A stretch of DNA of 13,321 nt from Crocinitomicaceae bacterium (GTDB lineage Bacteria; Bacteroidota; Bacteroidia; Flavobacteriales_G; Salibacteraceae). Numbering within the stretch: position 1 is the stretch's first letter; each line of letters begins with the position of its first letter. Under the pieces are notes generated by a model, which was given only the letters and a program-made list of their open reading frames with translations, searched no databases and was not told where the DNA came from. The DNA is taken from assembly GCA_018623405.1 (NCBI GenBank), contig JAAZVO010000046.1, forward strand, positions 1-13,321, in the 5' to 3' direction. Positions 1-7,959 of the stretch are shown here, piece by piece. The position numbers were made by a program, and so were the translations under genes.

Positions 1-1058
1 TGATTATCTTCTGGCTTGCCAATTGAAACACGAATACAGTGAGGAAGCCCGAAGGCTATAAGATGCCTTACGAAAACACCTTTTTCCATTAATGCTCTGG
101 TAAGACCTTCTGCTTTTTCAGGAGTTTTTAGGTCCATCATCACAAAATTTCCACCTGAATTTACGTACCTGATATTTAAAGCCTCAAAAGTTTTGTAGTA
201 TTCTTTAATCCAATGGGTATTATTATCTACGGTATCTTTTAAAAACCCTTGGTCTTGAATGGCTCCTACCCCGGCTGCTTGTGCCAAGTTTGAAGGGGCA
301 AATGTCATTTTTACTTTGTTCAAAGCTTCAATCACTTCAGGAGCTCCTACCGCATAACCAATTCTAACCCCTGCAACTCCGTAGGCCTTAGAAAAGGTAC
401 GTAACGTAATTACATTAGATTTTGAGAACTTGATACTGTTGGGATAATCCAAAGTAAGCTCAGAGGCAAACTCAAAATAGGCTTCGTCAATAATCACCAA
501 AATATCTTCAGGAATATCTTCCACAAACTCTCTTAGCGCCATTCTATTGATAATGGCGCCGGTTGGGTTATTTGGGTTTGCAATGTATATAGCTTTGGTT
601 CTATCTGAAATATTCTCCTTTATTCTATCTAAATCAAAACCATAAGTATTGGTAAGTGGAATTTTAGTAACCTCCACATTTTGAGCTTGTGCCCAAATGT
701 ACACAGCCACAAAACTTCCCGCAGAGGTGAGTAGCTCATCTCCATCAAAAAAGAAAGATTGAAAAATGTTATTTAGAATTGCCTCTGAGCCATTTTCTAC
801 TGCAATGTGCTCTACTCCTTTTCCAACATGATTAGCAATTAATTGCCTTAATTCAAGTGCTGCAGGGTCAGGATATAAATAGGCATTTTTTAAGGCCTTT
901 TCAATTTCTACTTTAGCCCTAGGTGAGGCACCAAAATTATTTTCATTGTTCCACAATACGGTTAACTTCTCGAAACCGTATTCTTGCTTAAGCTCTTCAG
1001 GAGATTTTCCTGGTATATAGCTTTTTAAACTGAGTACGTGATCTGGAATTAATATCAT
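1..1058 (-). CDS. hisC: HisC-like PLP-dependent aminotransferase (class I/II), partial at the 3' end
   Basis: I translated this by hand from the ATG at 1056-1058; 352 codons run off the left edge without a stop. The family moves an amino group between an amino acid and a 2-oxo acid using pyridoxal phosphate; HisC makes L-histidinol phosphate. Visible fold-type I landmarks are NPNNPTG (161-167), the cofactor-binding D191 and Y194 in IIDEAY, the Schiff-base lysine K224 in TFSKAYG, R232 in VRIGY, and the substrate-carboxylate arginine R343 in IRVSIG. E. coli HisC is 356 residues, so probably only a short C-terminal tail is missing. No other his gene is visible, so the substrate is uncertain: a HisC paralogue acting on aromatic or other amino acids is possible. 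It is separated from mdh upstream by a terminator and probably has its own promoter. The aminotransferase family is certain; histidinol-phosphate specificity is only moderately supported. Confidence 0.85.
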   Translation of the reverse strand, partial: MILIPDHVLSLKSYIPGKSPEELKQEYGFEKLTVLWNNENNFGASPRAKVEIEKALKNAYLYPDPAALELRQLIANHVGKGVEHIAVENGSEAILNNIFQSFFFDGDELLTSAGSFVAVYIWAQAQNVEVTKIPLTNTYGFDLDRIKENISDRTKAIYIANPNNPTGAIINRMALREFVEDIPEDILVIIDEAYFEFASELTLDYPNSIKFSKSNVITLRTFSKAYGVAGVRIGYAVGAPEVIEALNKVKMTFAPSNLAQAAGVGAIQDQGFLKDTVDNNTHWIKEYYKTFEALNIRYVNSGGNFVMMDLKTPEKAEGLTRALMEKGVFVRHLIAFGLPHCIRVSIGKPEDN

Positions 1059-1091
1059 GATAAAAAAACAGCTAGTGGGGTTTAAAGTTTT

Positions 1092-1100
1092 CGAAAGATA
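1092..1100 (-). promoter_or_regulatory. Candidate -7 promoter element of the aminotransferase gene
   Basis: On the minus strand this reads TATCTTTCG, one base off the Bacteroidota -7 consensus TAnnTTTG, and ends about 33 bases before the ATG. It lies just after the mdh terminator, where a new promoter would be expected. No convincing -33 element is visible. Confidence 0.35.
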
Positions 1101-1113
1101 GCAGATTTGGGAT

Positions 1114-1148
1114 AAAAAAAACCCCTACCAAAAAATTGATAGGGGTTT
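1114..1148 (-). terminator. Intrinsic terminator of mdh
   Basis: Arms 1119-1127 and 1140-1148 pair perfectly (AAACCCCTA with TAGGGGTTT). The hairpin can extend inward by three more pairs past one mismatch. On the minus strand it is followed by a run of eight T (1114-1121), beginning within the last stem pairs. It lies 20 bases after the mdh stop and isolates mdh from the aminotransferase gene. Confidence 0.85.
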
Positions 1149-1168
1149 CATTATCAAGTTAAAATGAA

Positions 1169-2095
1169 TTACATTCTATCTAAAACCTCCATAACGCCTT
1201 TAACAGCTTCTGCAGATTCGTTCAATAATGCTTTTTCATCGTTATTTAAATCTAATTCGATAATTTTCTCAATTCCATTTTTACCTAACACTACAGGTAC
1301 ACCTAAATAAATATCATTTAAGCCGTACTCTCCTTGTAGCCAAGCACAAACCGGGAAAATTCTTTTTTGATCTCTCACTATTGCTTCTACCATTTGAGCT
1401 GCAGCAGCACCTGGTGCATACCAAGCTGAAGTTCCCAATAATTTAACGATTTCGCCTCCACCAACTTTGGTTCTATCAACAATGGCTTGAAGTTTATCAT
1501 CATCAATTAACTCAGTAACAGGAATACCTCCAACATTAGTATATCTAGGTAGTGGCACCATAGTATCACCATGGCCACCCATTAATACTGCTTGAATATC
1601 TTTTGGAGATAGGTTTAATTCTTCTGCTAAGAATGCTCTGTACCTTGCAGTATCAAGAATACCTGCCATTCCAAATACTCTTGAAGAGTCAACCTTCGCA
1701 GTTAGATAAGCAGCATAAGTCATTACATCAAGTGGGTTTGATACAATTACAATGATTGCATCAGGCGAATGCTTAATTACGTTTTCAGTAACCGACCTTA
1801 CAATACCTGCATTTGTAGCAATTAAATCATCTCTACTCATACCGGGTTTTCTTGGTACTCCGGAAGTTATTACAACTACCTCACTACCTGCAGTTCTTTC
1901 ATAATCATTGGTTACCCCAATGGTTCTTGAATCGTAAAGGTTTATTGGGGAAGTTTCCCAAATATCAAGTGCCTTACCTTCGGCAACACCTTCTTTAATG
2001 TCAAGTAAGATAATTTCGTTAGCAATTTCTTTATGAGCCAAAACATTTGCGCAAGTGGCTCCAACATTTCCTGCTCCTACAACTGTAACTTTCAT
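1169..2095 (-). CDS. mdh: Malate dehydrogenase (LDH-like type)
   Basis: This 308-residue cytoplasmic enzyme interconverts malate and oxaloacetate with NAD in the TCA cycle. The Rossmann NAD loop GAGNVG is at 7-12, and D32 ends the second strand and favours NAD over NADP. The active-site loop has R82 and R88 in VPRKPGMSR; an arginine at position 82 rather than glutamine marks malate over lactate specificity. N120 (SNPLD), D148 and R151 (LDTAR) and the catalytic H175 (GGHGD) are all present. Length and motifs match the LDH-like malate dehydrogenases found in Bacteroidota and Chlorobi. The ATG is preceded by AAGGAAA at some distance, a weak ribosome site as usual in this phylum. It is monocistronic: it diverges from the sigma-factor gene and ends at a clear terminator. 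I see nothing unusual in it. Confidence 0.96.
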   Translation of the reverse strand: MKVTVVGAGNVGATCANVLAHKEIANEIILLDIKEGVAEGKALDIWETSPINLYDSRTIGVTNDYERTAGSEVVVITSGVPRKPGMSRDDLIATNAGIVRSVTENVIKHSPDAIIVIVSNPLDVMTYAAYLTAKVDSSRVFGMAGILDTARYRAFLAEELNLSPKDIQAVLMGGHGDTMVPLPRYTNVGGIPVTELIDDDKLQAIVDRTKVGGGEIVKLLGTSAWYAPGAAAAQMVEAIVRDQKRIFPVCAWLQGEYGLNDIYLGVPVVLGKNGIEKIIELDLNNDEKALLNESAEAVKGVMEVLDRM

Positions 2096-2133
2096 TTTTT
2101 AAATTTTGATTTTATTTCCTTGGAATTACGCCG

Positions 2134-2141
2134 CGAAAGTA
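2134..2141 (-). promoter_or_regulatory. mdh: Candidate -7 promoter element of mdh
   Basis: On the minus strand this reads TACTTTCG, one mismatch from TAnnTTTG, about 38 bases before the mdh ATG. It sits in the 2096-2269 divergent region, back to back with the candidate sigma-gene promoter. No clear -33 box is seen. Confidence 0.35.
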
Positions 2142-2206
2142 GCAAATATTAAAGGGTATTAATCCTTAAAAAGTGGAAAATTTTAGATGAAATTTATCAT
2201 TATTTG

Positions 2207-2215
2207 TACCTTTCG
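2207..2215 (+). promoter_or_regulatory. Candidate -7 promoter element of the sigma-factor operon
   Basis: The sequence TACCTTTCG is one base off the Bacteroidota TAnnTTTG consensus. It would place transcription start near 2222, leaving a leader of about 50 bases before the preferred ATG at 2270. No distinct -33 motif is visible. Confidence 0.4.
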
Positions 2216-2269
2216 TAAAACTAACAGGCAACCTCTTAAAAAGGTTTGCGTCTAAAACCTAAACAATTG

Positions 2270-2839
2270 ATGAAGCACGGCAATGACCAACTCCTAAATA
2301 TCATTGAAGGATGTAAGAAGGGGGATGGTGAATGTCAGAAAAAGCTCTTTGAAATGTATTATGGCAGAATGTTGGGGGTTTGCGCAAGGTATGCCGCTAA
2401 CATTGATGAAGCCAAAGACTTTGCTCAAGAAGCTTTTGTAATCATTTTTAATAAAATAGTTGATTACGAAGGCTCCGGAAGTTTTGAGGGTTGGATGAGA
2501 AGAATAATGGTAAATAAATCCATTGACTTTTTAAGACGGCAGAAAAAAGTAACCTTTAGTATAGATAAATATGAAAGATACGAACCCGAAGATACTGAGG
2601 AGGATGAAGATGAATCGATGTATTCCGGAATTAGCAAAGAGCAAATTGCCCAAGCAATTCAAAAGCTTCCACCTGCCTACCGCGCAGTTTTTAACTTATA
2701 TGCAATTGATGGATTAACCCATAACGAAATAGCAGACGAGTTAGGAATTTCAGCGGGTACATCAAAATCTAACCTCGCTAAGGCGAGAGCGAAATTGAAA
2801 AAGAGTTTAAGAAAATATTTGAATTATCAAGATGTCTGA
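2270..2839 (+). CDS. Sigma-70 family RNA polymerase sigma factor (ECF type)
   Basis: This 189-residue cytoplasmic protein would direct RNA polymerase to a dedicated promoter set. Region 2 covers roughly residues 15-90, including the DEAKDFAQEAF segment and the -10-binding stretch around GSFEGWMRRIMVNKSIDFLRR. A short acidic linker (EPEDTEEDEDE) leads to region 4 at roughly 125-180, with LPPAYRAVFNLYAIDG followed by the helix-turn-helix LTHNEIADELGISAGTSKSN. Regions 1.1 and 3 are absent, as in extracytoplasmic-function sigmas. I chose the ATG at 2270. An in-frame TTG at 2246 would add eight residues, but related proteins usually begin with a short N-terminus like MKHGND. The stop overlaps the next gene by 8 bases (ATGTCTGA), implying translational coupling to its likely membrane regulator. 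The regulon cannot be told from the sequence. Confidence 0.9.
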   Translation: MKHGNDQLLNIIEGCKKGDGECQKKLFEMYYGRMLGVCARYAANIDEAKDFAQEAFVIIFNKIVDYEGSGSFEGWMRRIMVNKSIDFLRRQKKVTFSIDKYERYEPEDTEEDEDESMYSGISKEQIAQAIQKLPPAYRAVFNLYAIDGLTHNEIADELGISAGTSKSNLAKARAKLKKSLRKYLNYQDV

Positions 2840-4073
2840 AAATAAACATAACGCATTCGATAAATTCATCAAAACACAGATGGATGAGTTTGAAGCTCCT
2901 TTTGATGCTTCTGACTGGAATGCTATTCAGCAAAAAATAAATGCTCCAAAAGCTACTACCAATCTAAGTGGTGTAGCTAAAAAAATTGCCCTATTTGTAT
3001 TTGTAGGAATCGCAATTGTGGCTAGCTTCTTTTTTATTGGAGAAAAAGAAAATCAAACCGAAACTTCAAATGTGAAGGTGGTTGAGAAACAAGAAACTCC
3101 AAAAGAAATTACACAACCTGAAGTAAAAGACCCTAATAAACAACTAATTGAAAATAAAGCTATTGAAACAGCTGCTGAACAAACGAAACCTTTAACAAAA
3201 GAGGTAAAAGCCAATACCAATGTAGAACCTGAGTCAGCAAAACCAAAAATGCCTGTAGCAGATGAAAGCACAATTAAGCATGCTGTTCAAAATCATGAAG
3301 CTGAACCTAAAAGGGAAATTAACATCTTAACTAGTTCTACTGAAATTTGTGCTTACGAAACTATTGAGTTAAAACCAACAGATTCAATGGCCTACAAATC
3401 AATTTCGTGGAGTTTTGGCGATGGTGAGGATGGGAAAAACTTCAGGGTAAAACACCAATTTAAAACCTCAGGAAGTTTTGATGTGGCAATGAAAATTGTA
3501 GATATGCAAGGTAAAGTTTATGAATCTACCACCACAGTTTTGGTAAATCCTAAACCAAAAGCAGATTTCGATTACGAAACCACTAACTTCCAATGCCATA
3601 ATTCTTCTATATGCTTTAGAACTAATAATACATACAAAACAAAATGGAATTTTGGCGATGCAAGAACCTCAATGGAATCTAACCCAAAACATACCTATTT
3701 TAGAAAAGGACATTACAACGTGCGTTTAACAGTAGAAAATGAATACGGTTGTAAAGACTCTACCCAAAAGCAGGTTTATGTGATGAGGGCTTACAACCTA
3801 TTGGCGCCTAACTCTTTCTCTCCAAATGGTGATGGTGTAAATGATACTTGGATGCCAATTGCACTACAAAACGGAGACAAGCAATTTGAGTTAAAGATTA
3901 TAGATGCTTCAGGCAGAGCTGTGTTTACCTCTAACAATGCCAATCAAGTTTGGGATGGGAACCTTGATAATGGCATGGCCAAAACAGGTGATATGTTCTT
4001 TTGGATTGCTGTTGTAACAGATAGCACCGGCACACCAAATGAATATGGCGGCTCCATATTAATTGCCCCTTAA
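2832..4073 (+). CDS. Single-pass membrane protein with PKD domains and a T9SS type B-like C-terminal domain; putative anti-sigma factor
   Basis: The 413-residue protein starts with about 50 charged residues containing FEAPFDASDWNAIQQKI, resembling the N-terminal motif of Bacteroidota anti-sigma-like proteins. One transmembrane helix follows (about 51-70). Next is a Lys/Glu/Thr/Pro-rich spacer (about 71-165). Two PKD-like beta-sandwich domains come next, at about 168-240 (WSFGDGE at 193-199) and 243-318 (WNFGDAR at 272-278). Residues 323-413 match the gliding-motility / T9SS type B C-terminal family (PNSFSPNGDGVNDTW, then WDGNLDNG). There is no N-terminal signal peptide, so the likely topology is N-terminus in the cytoplasm and the domains in the periplasm. 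The start overlaps the sigma-factor stop, and the gene ends at a strong terminator, so the pair is a two-gene operon. The anti-sigma role is inferred from context and the N-terminus. It could instead be a structural surface protein. Confidence 0.85.
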   Translation: MSENKHNAFDKFIKTQMDEFEAPFDASDWNAIQQKINAPKATTNLSGVAKKIALFVFVGIAIVASFFFIGEKENQTETSNVKVVEKQETPKEITQPEVKDPNKQLIENKAIETAAEQTKPLTKEVKANTNVEPESAKPKMPVADESTIKHAVQNHEAEPKREINILTSSTEICAYETIELKPTDSMAYKSISWSFGDGEDGKNFRVKHQFKTSGSFDVAMKIVDMQGKVYESTTTVLVNPKPKADFDYETTNFQCHNSSICFRTNNTYKTKWNFGDARTSMESNPKHTYFRKGHYNVRLTVENEYGCKDSTQKQVYVMRAYNLLAPNSFSPNGDGVNDTWMPIALQNGDKQFELKIIDASGRAVFTSNNANQVWDGNLDNGMAKTGDMFFWIAVVTDSTGTPNEYGGSILIAP

Positions 4074-4089
4074 CGCTAAAGATTACTAC

Positions 4090-4128
4090 AAAAAAAATCC
4101 CCTCGATTGCTCGAGGGGATTTTTTTTT
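4090..4128. terminator. Bidirectional intrinsic terminator between the sigma operon and gyrB
   Basis: A perfect 17-bp stem pairs 4090-4106 with 4111-4127 around the loop TTGC. Its core is ATCCCCTCGA / TCGAGGGGAT, flanked by a run of eight A on the left and nine T on the right (4120-4128). It therefore works in both orientations, ending the plus-strand sigma operon (stop at 4073) and the minus-strand gyrB transcript (stop at 4142). Confidence 0.93.
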
Positions 4129-4141
4129 ATTTATTAATTAA

Positions 4142-6100
4142 TTAAACATCAATATTAGCATACTTAGCATTTCTTTCAATAAAATCTCTACGTGGTGGAA
4201 CATCGTCTCCCATCAACATAGAAAAGGTTCTATCTGCTTCTGCAGCACTTTCAATTGTAACCTGGCGTAAGGTTCTAAATTCAGGATCCATAGTGGTGGA
4301 CCAAAGCTGCTCGGCATTCATCTCTCCCAAACCTTTGTAGCGCTGAATGCCAACCTTGGTATTTGAATCGCCTTTCATTTCTTGAGCAAATCTATCGCGC
4401 TCATCATCGGTCCAAGCGTAAACTTCTTTGTTACCTTTTTTCAATAAATACAGCGGCGGAGTTGCAATGTACAGGTATCCATTTTCTATCAACTCTTTCA
4501 TATGTCTGTAGAAAAAGGTCATAATTAAAGTAACAATGTGGCTACCATCAACATCGGCATCACACATGATAATTATTTTATGATACCTCAATTTTTCCAT
4601 GTTAAGGGCCTTGCTGTCTTCTTCCGTTCCAACCCTTACACCTAATGCCGTATAAATATTCTTGATTTCTTCATTCTCGAATATTTTATGCTGCATTGCC
4701 TTTTCAACATTCAAGATTTTACCTCTTAAAGGCATAATGGCTTGAAAGTTTCTATCTCTACCTTGCTTAGCTGTTCCGCCTGCAGAGTCACCCTCTACCA
4801 AGTAGATTTCGCATTCTGCAGGGTCTTTTGAAGAGCAATCTGCCAATTTACCGGGCAATCCACCACCGGTTAAGGCACCTTTTCTTTGTACCATTTCTCT
4901 TGCCTTACGTGCTGCATGACGCGCTTGAGCGGCAAGAATTACCTTATTTACAATGGTTTTAGCATCTTTTGGGTGCTCCTCAAGGTAGTTTTCAAGCATT
5001 TCAGAGACTGCTTGAGAAACCGGTGAGGTAACTTCTCTGTTTCCAAGTTTTGTTTTGGTTTGTCCTTCAAATTGAGGCTCGGCAACTTTTACAGAAATAA
5101 CTGCGGTTAACCCTTCGCGGAAATCATCTCCTGCAATTTCAAACTTTAATTTAGAAAGCATGCCCGATTCTTCAGCATACTTTTTCAAAGTTCTGGTTAA
5201 CCCCATTCTAAACCCTGAAAGGTGAGTTCCTCCTTCGTGGGTATTGATGTTGTTTACATAAGAGTGAATGTTCTCTGCATAAGAACTGTTGTAAAGCATA
5301 GAAACCTCAACAGGAATTCCATCTTTTTCACCTTCAATGTAAATTGCATCTTCAATAAGTCTTTCTCTAGACTCATCTAAGAAAGCAACAAATTCTTTTA
5401 AACCACCTTCAGAAAAGAATTCTTCACTGATAGGGTTTCCATCATCATCAAGCTTTCTTTTGTCGGTTATGGTTAGCTTAATACCTTTATTTAAGAAAGC
5501 AAGCTCCCTAAGTCTGTTTGATAATGTATCGTAGTTGTAAACTGTAGATTCAAATATTGAATCGTCTGGCAAAAAGGTAACCTTAGTTCCGGTAATATCT
5601 GTTTCTCCAATTTCTTTTACATCATGCTTTGGTTTTCCGATGGAATACTCTTGCGTGTAAATTTTTCCATTTCGGTGTACTTCAGCAATTAGCTGAGAAG
5701 AAAGTGCATTCACACAGGATACACCCACACCGTGCAAACCTCCTGATACCTTGTAGGTATCTTTATCGAACTTACCTCCGGCATGAAGTACAGTCATTAC
5801 AACTTCTAGCGCAGACTTCTTTTCTTTTTCATGCATCTCAACCGGAATACCCCTACCGTTATCTACTACGGTAATTGAATTGTTCTCGTTTATTGTTACA
5901 TGAATAGTATCGCAATATCCTGCTAAAGCTTCATCTATGGAGTTATCTACAACCTCGTAAACCAAGTGGTGCAACCCTTTAACTCCAACATCGCCAATAT
6001 ACATGGCAGGTCTTTTTCTTACTGCCTCTAATCCTTCAAGTACTTGAATATTACTGGCTGAGTAATCTTTAGACTTTTCTAACTTTTCTTCTTCACTCAT
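4142..6100 (-). CDS. gyrB: DNA gyrase subunit B
   Basis: This 652-residue ATPase subunit of type IIA topoisomerase works with GyrA to introduce negative supercoils. The N-terminal GHKL ATPase has the catalytic E49 and N53 in YEVVDNSIDEALAG, D80 in VVDNGRGIPV, and the ATP lid GGLHGVG (120-126). The transducer domain carries the ATP-contacting K349 in the QTKTKLG loop. The Toprim domain has E436 in LVEGDSAGG and metal ligands D514, D516 and D518 in CDADVDGS. The C-terminal signature QRYKGLGEMN is at 586-595. It is the short form, lacking the roughly 170-residue insertion of the 804-residue E. coli protein, which is normal outside Gammaproteobacteria. The N-terminal sequence fits GyrB better than ParE. 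A promoter with a perfect -7 motif lies upstream, and the transcript ends at the shared bidirectional terminator. gyrA is not in the window. Confidence 0.97.
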   Translation of the reverse strand: MSEEEKLEKSKDYSASNIQVLEGLEAVRKRPAMYIGDVGVKGLHHLVYEVVDNSIDEALAGYCDTIHVTINENNSITVVDNGRGIPVEMHEKEKKSALEVVMTVLHAGGKFDKDTYKVSGGLHGVGVSCVNALSSQLIAEVHRNGKIYTQEYSIGKPKHDVKEIGETDITGTKVTFLPDDSIFESTVYNYDTLSNRLRELAFLNKGIKLTITDKRKLDDDGNPISEEFFSEGGLKEFVAFLDESRERLIEDAIYIEGEKDGIPVEVSMLYNSSYAENIHSYVNNINTHEGGTHLSGFRMGLTRTLKKYAEESGMLSKLKFEIAGDDFREGLTAVISVKVAEPQFEGQTKTKLGNREVTSPVSQAVSEMLENYLEEHPKDAKTIVNKVILAAQARHAARKAREMVQRKGALTGGGLPGKLADCSSKDPAECEIYLVEGDSAGGTAKQGRDRNFQAIMPLRGKILNVEKAMQHKIFENEEIKNIYTALGVRVGTEEDSKALNMEKLRYHKIIIMCDADVDGSHIVTLIMTFFYRHMKELIENGYLYIATPPLYLLKKGNKEVYAWTDDERDRFAQEMKGDSNTKVGIQRYKGLGEMNAEQLWSTTMDPEFRTLRQVTIESAAEADRTFSMLMGDDVPPRRDFIERNAKYANIDV

Positions 6101-6126
6101 AACTTTCTTGAAATTTCGCTAATTAA

Positions 6127-6134
6127 CAAATATA
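6127..6134 (-). promoter_or_regulatory. gyrB: Candidate -7 promoter element of gyrB
   Basis: On the minus strand this is TATATTTG, a perfect match to the Bacteroidota TAnnTTTG motif, ending 26 bases before the gyrB ATG. It implies a leader of roughly 20 bases and gyrB transcription independent of the barrel gene upstream. No clear terminator is seen between the two genes, so read-through may also occur. Confidence 0.5.
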
Positions 6135-6206
6135 GGTATAGCAAAAGGCCTAAAACCCTCGTAAATACTAATAATACAGCGGTTTTATCAACAGGAAATT
6201 AACAGT

Positions 6207-7952
6207 TTACCTAGAAATGAAGGAATAGGTGAAGCCAAGCATGCCTAAAAAGCCTTGGGTTGGATATAAATTCCACCTTTCATAGTTCATTGAAGCAAGG
6301 TTTTGTAAACTTATCCAACCACTGATGTTTTTGTTATATCTGTATTCTGCACCAAGGTTAATATCTACCAAACCTTTTAACTCTTTGGCGTAGGCACCGT
6401 ATCCAACAGCCTCACCATCAGCAGGGTTATAAGACTTCGCATATTGTTTTGAAATATAGGAGAACTCTGCCTTAAGCATTATTTTATCTTGTAAATCGTA
6501 AGTTGCACCTAAAGTTCCTCTAAAGTCTGGGGTATGCCAAGCGCGGGCCTCTCTTTGCATATTGAAAATGAAGTAGTCTCCACGACCGTAAATATTTAGC
6601 TTTTCTTTTTGCTGATAGCTAAACTCTGCTGTTAAAGTAGTTACTTCTGCCGTATCGTAAACTACTAAAAATCTATTGGCTACAAGGTTTGAATAATCAT
6701 TTACAAAAAGTGCATAGTTTTCAATTAATTCTTGCGAGGCTTTGAGGTTAAATGATGAATTTGAACTAAACTGCCCTCTTACCCCTCCATAAACTTTGTA
6801 CTTGTTGTTTGAAACTGCTACAGCTTGGTCGTTTTGAAGAAAGGGGTTGGTTTGCCTGAGTTGATCAAAATTATTTCTTGATAGATTTCCTTCATAGCCA
6901 ACGTAAGGCACCATATAATTTCCTACGAGGTTATAACTTGCAAATGCAATAGGATAAGCCTTAAAAGTGGTGATGGTATCAGCATTTACAAAAGTTCTTA
7001 AACCTAATTTTACTCTCCACTTCTCGCCTCCTGTTGCAAAAGCGGGCTCAAGGTTTATAAGTGTGTTATTAAAAGTTCCTAGTGAGTTTTGGTATTGGTT
7101 GTAATCTGCACCAAAATTTAGAAATATTTGATTTTCATCGTAAAACCGGTCTAGTGCTCCTGTAAACTTCACATTGGTTTCATTGGCATTAAAAGCATCT
7201 TTTACATTATAGCCTCTTGCATAAAGATCGAAGTTAACAAGGTTAGAATCTCTGAAGTAAGACTTAAATCTAACTTCTCCTGCCATTTTTTGGAAATTCT
7301 GTTGGATAGCATTTTTAGCCAATGTATCAGCATAAAAATCAGTTGGCAGCCCAATGGTATCTACTCTGGTATCAAAACCATAAAAATGATACCTATCGTG
7401 CGAGTAACTTCCTGCACCGGATAAAATCTTGTTGTAAAAAATTTGTTTCCCATATAGCTCTGCAGAAGTATTGGAGTAACCACTGTAGCCAACATTTTTT
7501 ATGTTTCCTGTTGAGGAAAGGTGATTGGCTCTAAAGCCGTAGTTTTTAGTTCTTGACCTGAGGTTATTGATGTACAACTCGCCCAAGGCTGTATTGTATA
7601 AACCATAACCTCCCCTAGCATAAGCCTTGTATAGCTTTTCTAGAGGTTCACCTTTCATTACTGCAGCTCTTATTGGCAATACTTCAAATTCAGTATCAAT
7701 TTGCTTTTTAAGGGTAGTATAAGAAAGCTCACCTGTTTGAGGCTTTAGGGTATCCACAATACGAGGGTTATCATTTATTTTAAAAGCTTCTGAAATAACA
7801 GGTTCAAACTCTTTTACAATTACAACATCTTTAGTTTTCAGCGTATCATCGGTTCTGGAAAGTGTTTGTGCATTTGAATTAAATGCTGCTACTACAACTA
7901 ACCCTGCGAATAGCAATCTAAAAAACGAAAAGTTTATTTTTTTCATCTTCAT
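6207..7952 (-). CDS. Outer-membrane beta-barrel protein, TonB-dependent-receptor-like without a plug
   Basis: The 581-residue protein starts with a signal peptide (MKMKKINFSFFRLLFAGLVVV, cleavage near NAQ at 27-29). The segment VVIVKEFEPVISEAFKINDN (about 43-62) follows, then LYKAYARGGYGLYNTALGELY (about 107-127), where the barrel seems to begin. The rest alternates polar and hydrophobic or aromatic residues as in long outer-membrane strands. The end resembles TonB-dependent receptors: ISLQNLASMNYERW, then GFLGMLGFTYSFISR. No TonB box or typical plug domain is visible, and it is shorter than normal receptors. I chose the ATG at 7952, 7 bases after the TPR gene's stop. The ATG at 7946 is also possible. 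The frame is open to 8021, but those extra residues would precede the signal peptide and overlap the TPR gene. The ligand or cargo is unknown. It is probably co-transcribed with, and a partner of, the TPR protein. Confidence 0.8.
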   Translation of the reverse strand: MKMKKINFSFFRLLFAGLVVVAAFNSNAQTLSRTDDTLKTKDVVIVKEFEPVISEAFKINDNPRIVDTLKPQTGELSYTTLKKQIDTEFEVLPIRAAVMKGEPLEKLYKAYARGGYGLYNTALGELYINNLRSRTKNYGFRANHLSSTGNIKNVGYSGYSNTSAELYGKQIFYNKILSGAGSYSHDRYHFYGFDTRVDTIGLPTDFYADTLAKNAIQQNFQKMAGEVRFKSYFRDSNLVNFDLYARGYNVKDAFNANETNVKFTGALDRFYDENQIFLNFGADYNQYQNSLGTFNNTLINLEPAFATGGEKWRVKLGLRTFVNADTITTFKAYPIAFASYNLVGNYMVPYVGYEGNLSRNNFDQLRQTNPFLQNDQAVAVSNNKYKVYGGVRGQFSSNSSFNLKASQELIENYALFVNDYSNLVANRFLVVYDTAEVTTLTAEFSYQQKEKLNIYGRGDYFIFNMQREARAWHTPDFRGTLGATYDLQDKIMLKAEFSYISKQYAKSYNPADGEAVGYGAYAKELKGLVDINLGAEYRYNKNISGWISLQNLASMNYERWNLYPTQGFLGMLGFTYSFISR

Positions 7953-7959
7953 TATAGGA

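Noticed and set aside
2246..2269. Upstream TTG start for the sigma factor
   Set aside because: It would add eight basic residues not expected in the family. The ATG at 2270 gives a typical N-terminus and a sensible distance from the promoter.
3053..3271. 72-residue minus-strand frame with hydrophobic runs
   Set aside because: It is the complement of the Lys/Glu/Thr-rich spacer of the membrane protein. The apparent hydrophobicity comes from reading that low-complexity DNA backwards.
5629..5874. 81-residue plus-strand frame inside gyrB
   Set aside because: It is antisense to the conserved GyrB ATPase region, with unlikely composition and no supporting signals.
6185..6193. TTATCAACA resembling a DnaA box near gyrB
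   Set aside because: It is one mismatch from TTATCCACA and no clear cluster of boxes, AT-rich unwinding tract or dnaA gene is nearby, so an origin is not supported.
6101..6206. Possible terminator between the barrel gene and gyrB
   Set aside because: Only a weak 6-bp pairing with a long loop (AAAACC with GGTTTT) can be drawn and it has no following T run, so I did not annotate it.
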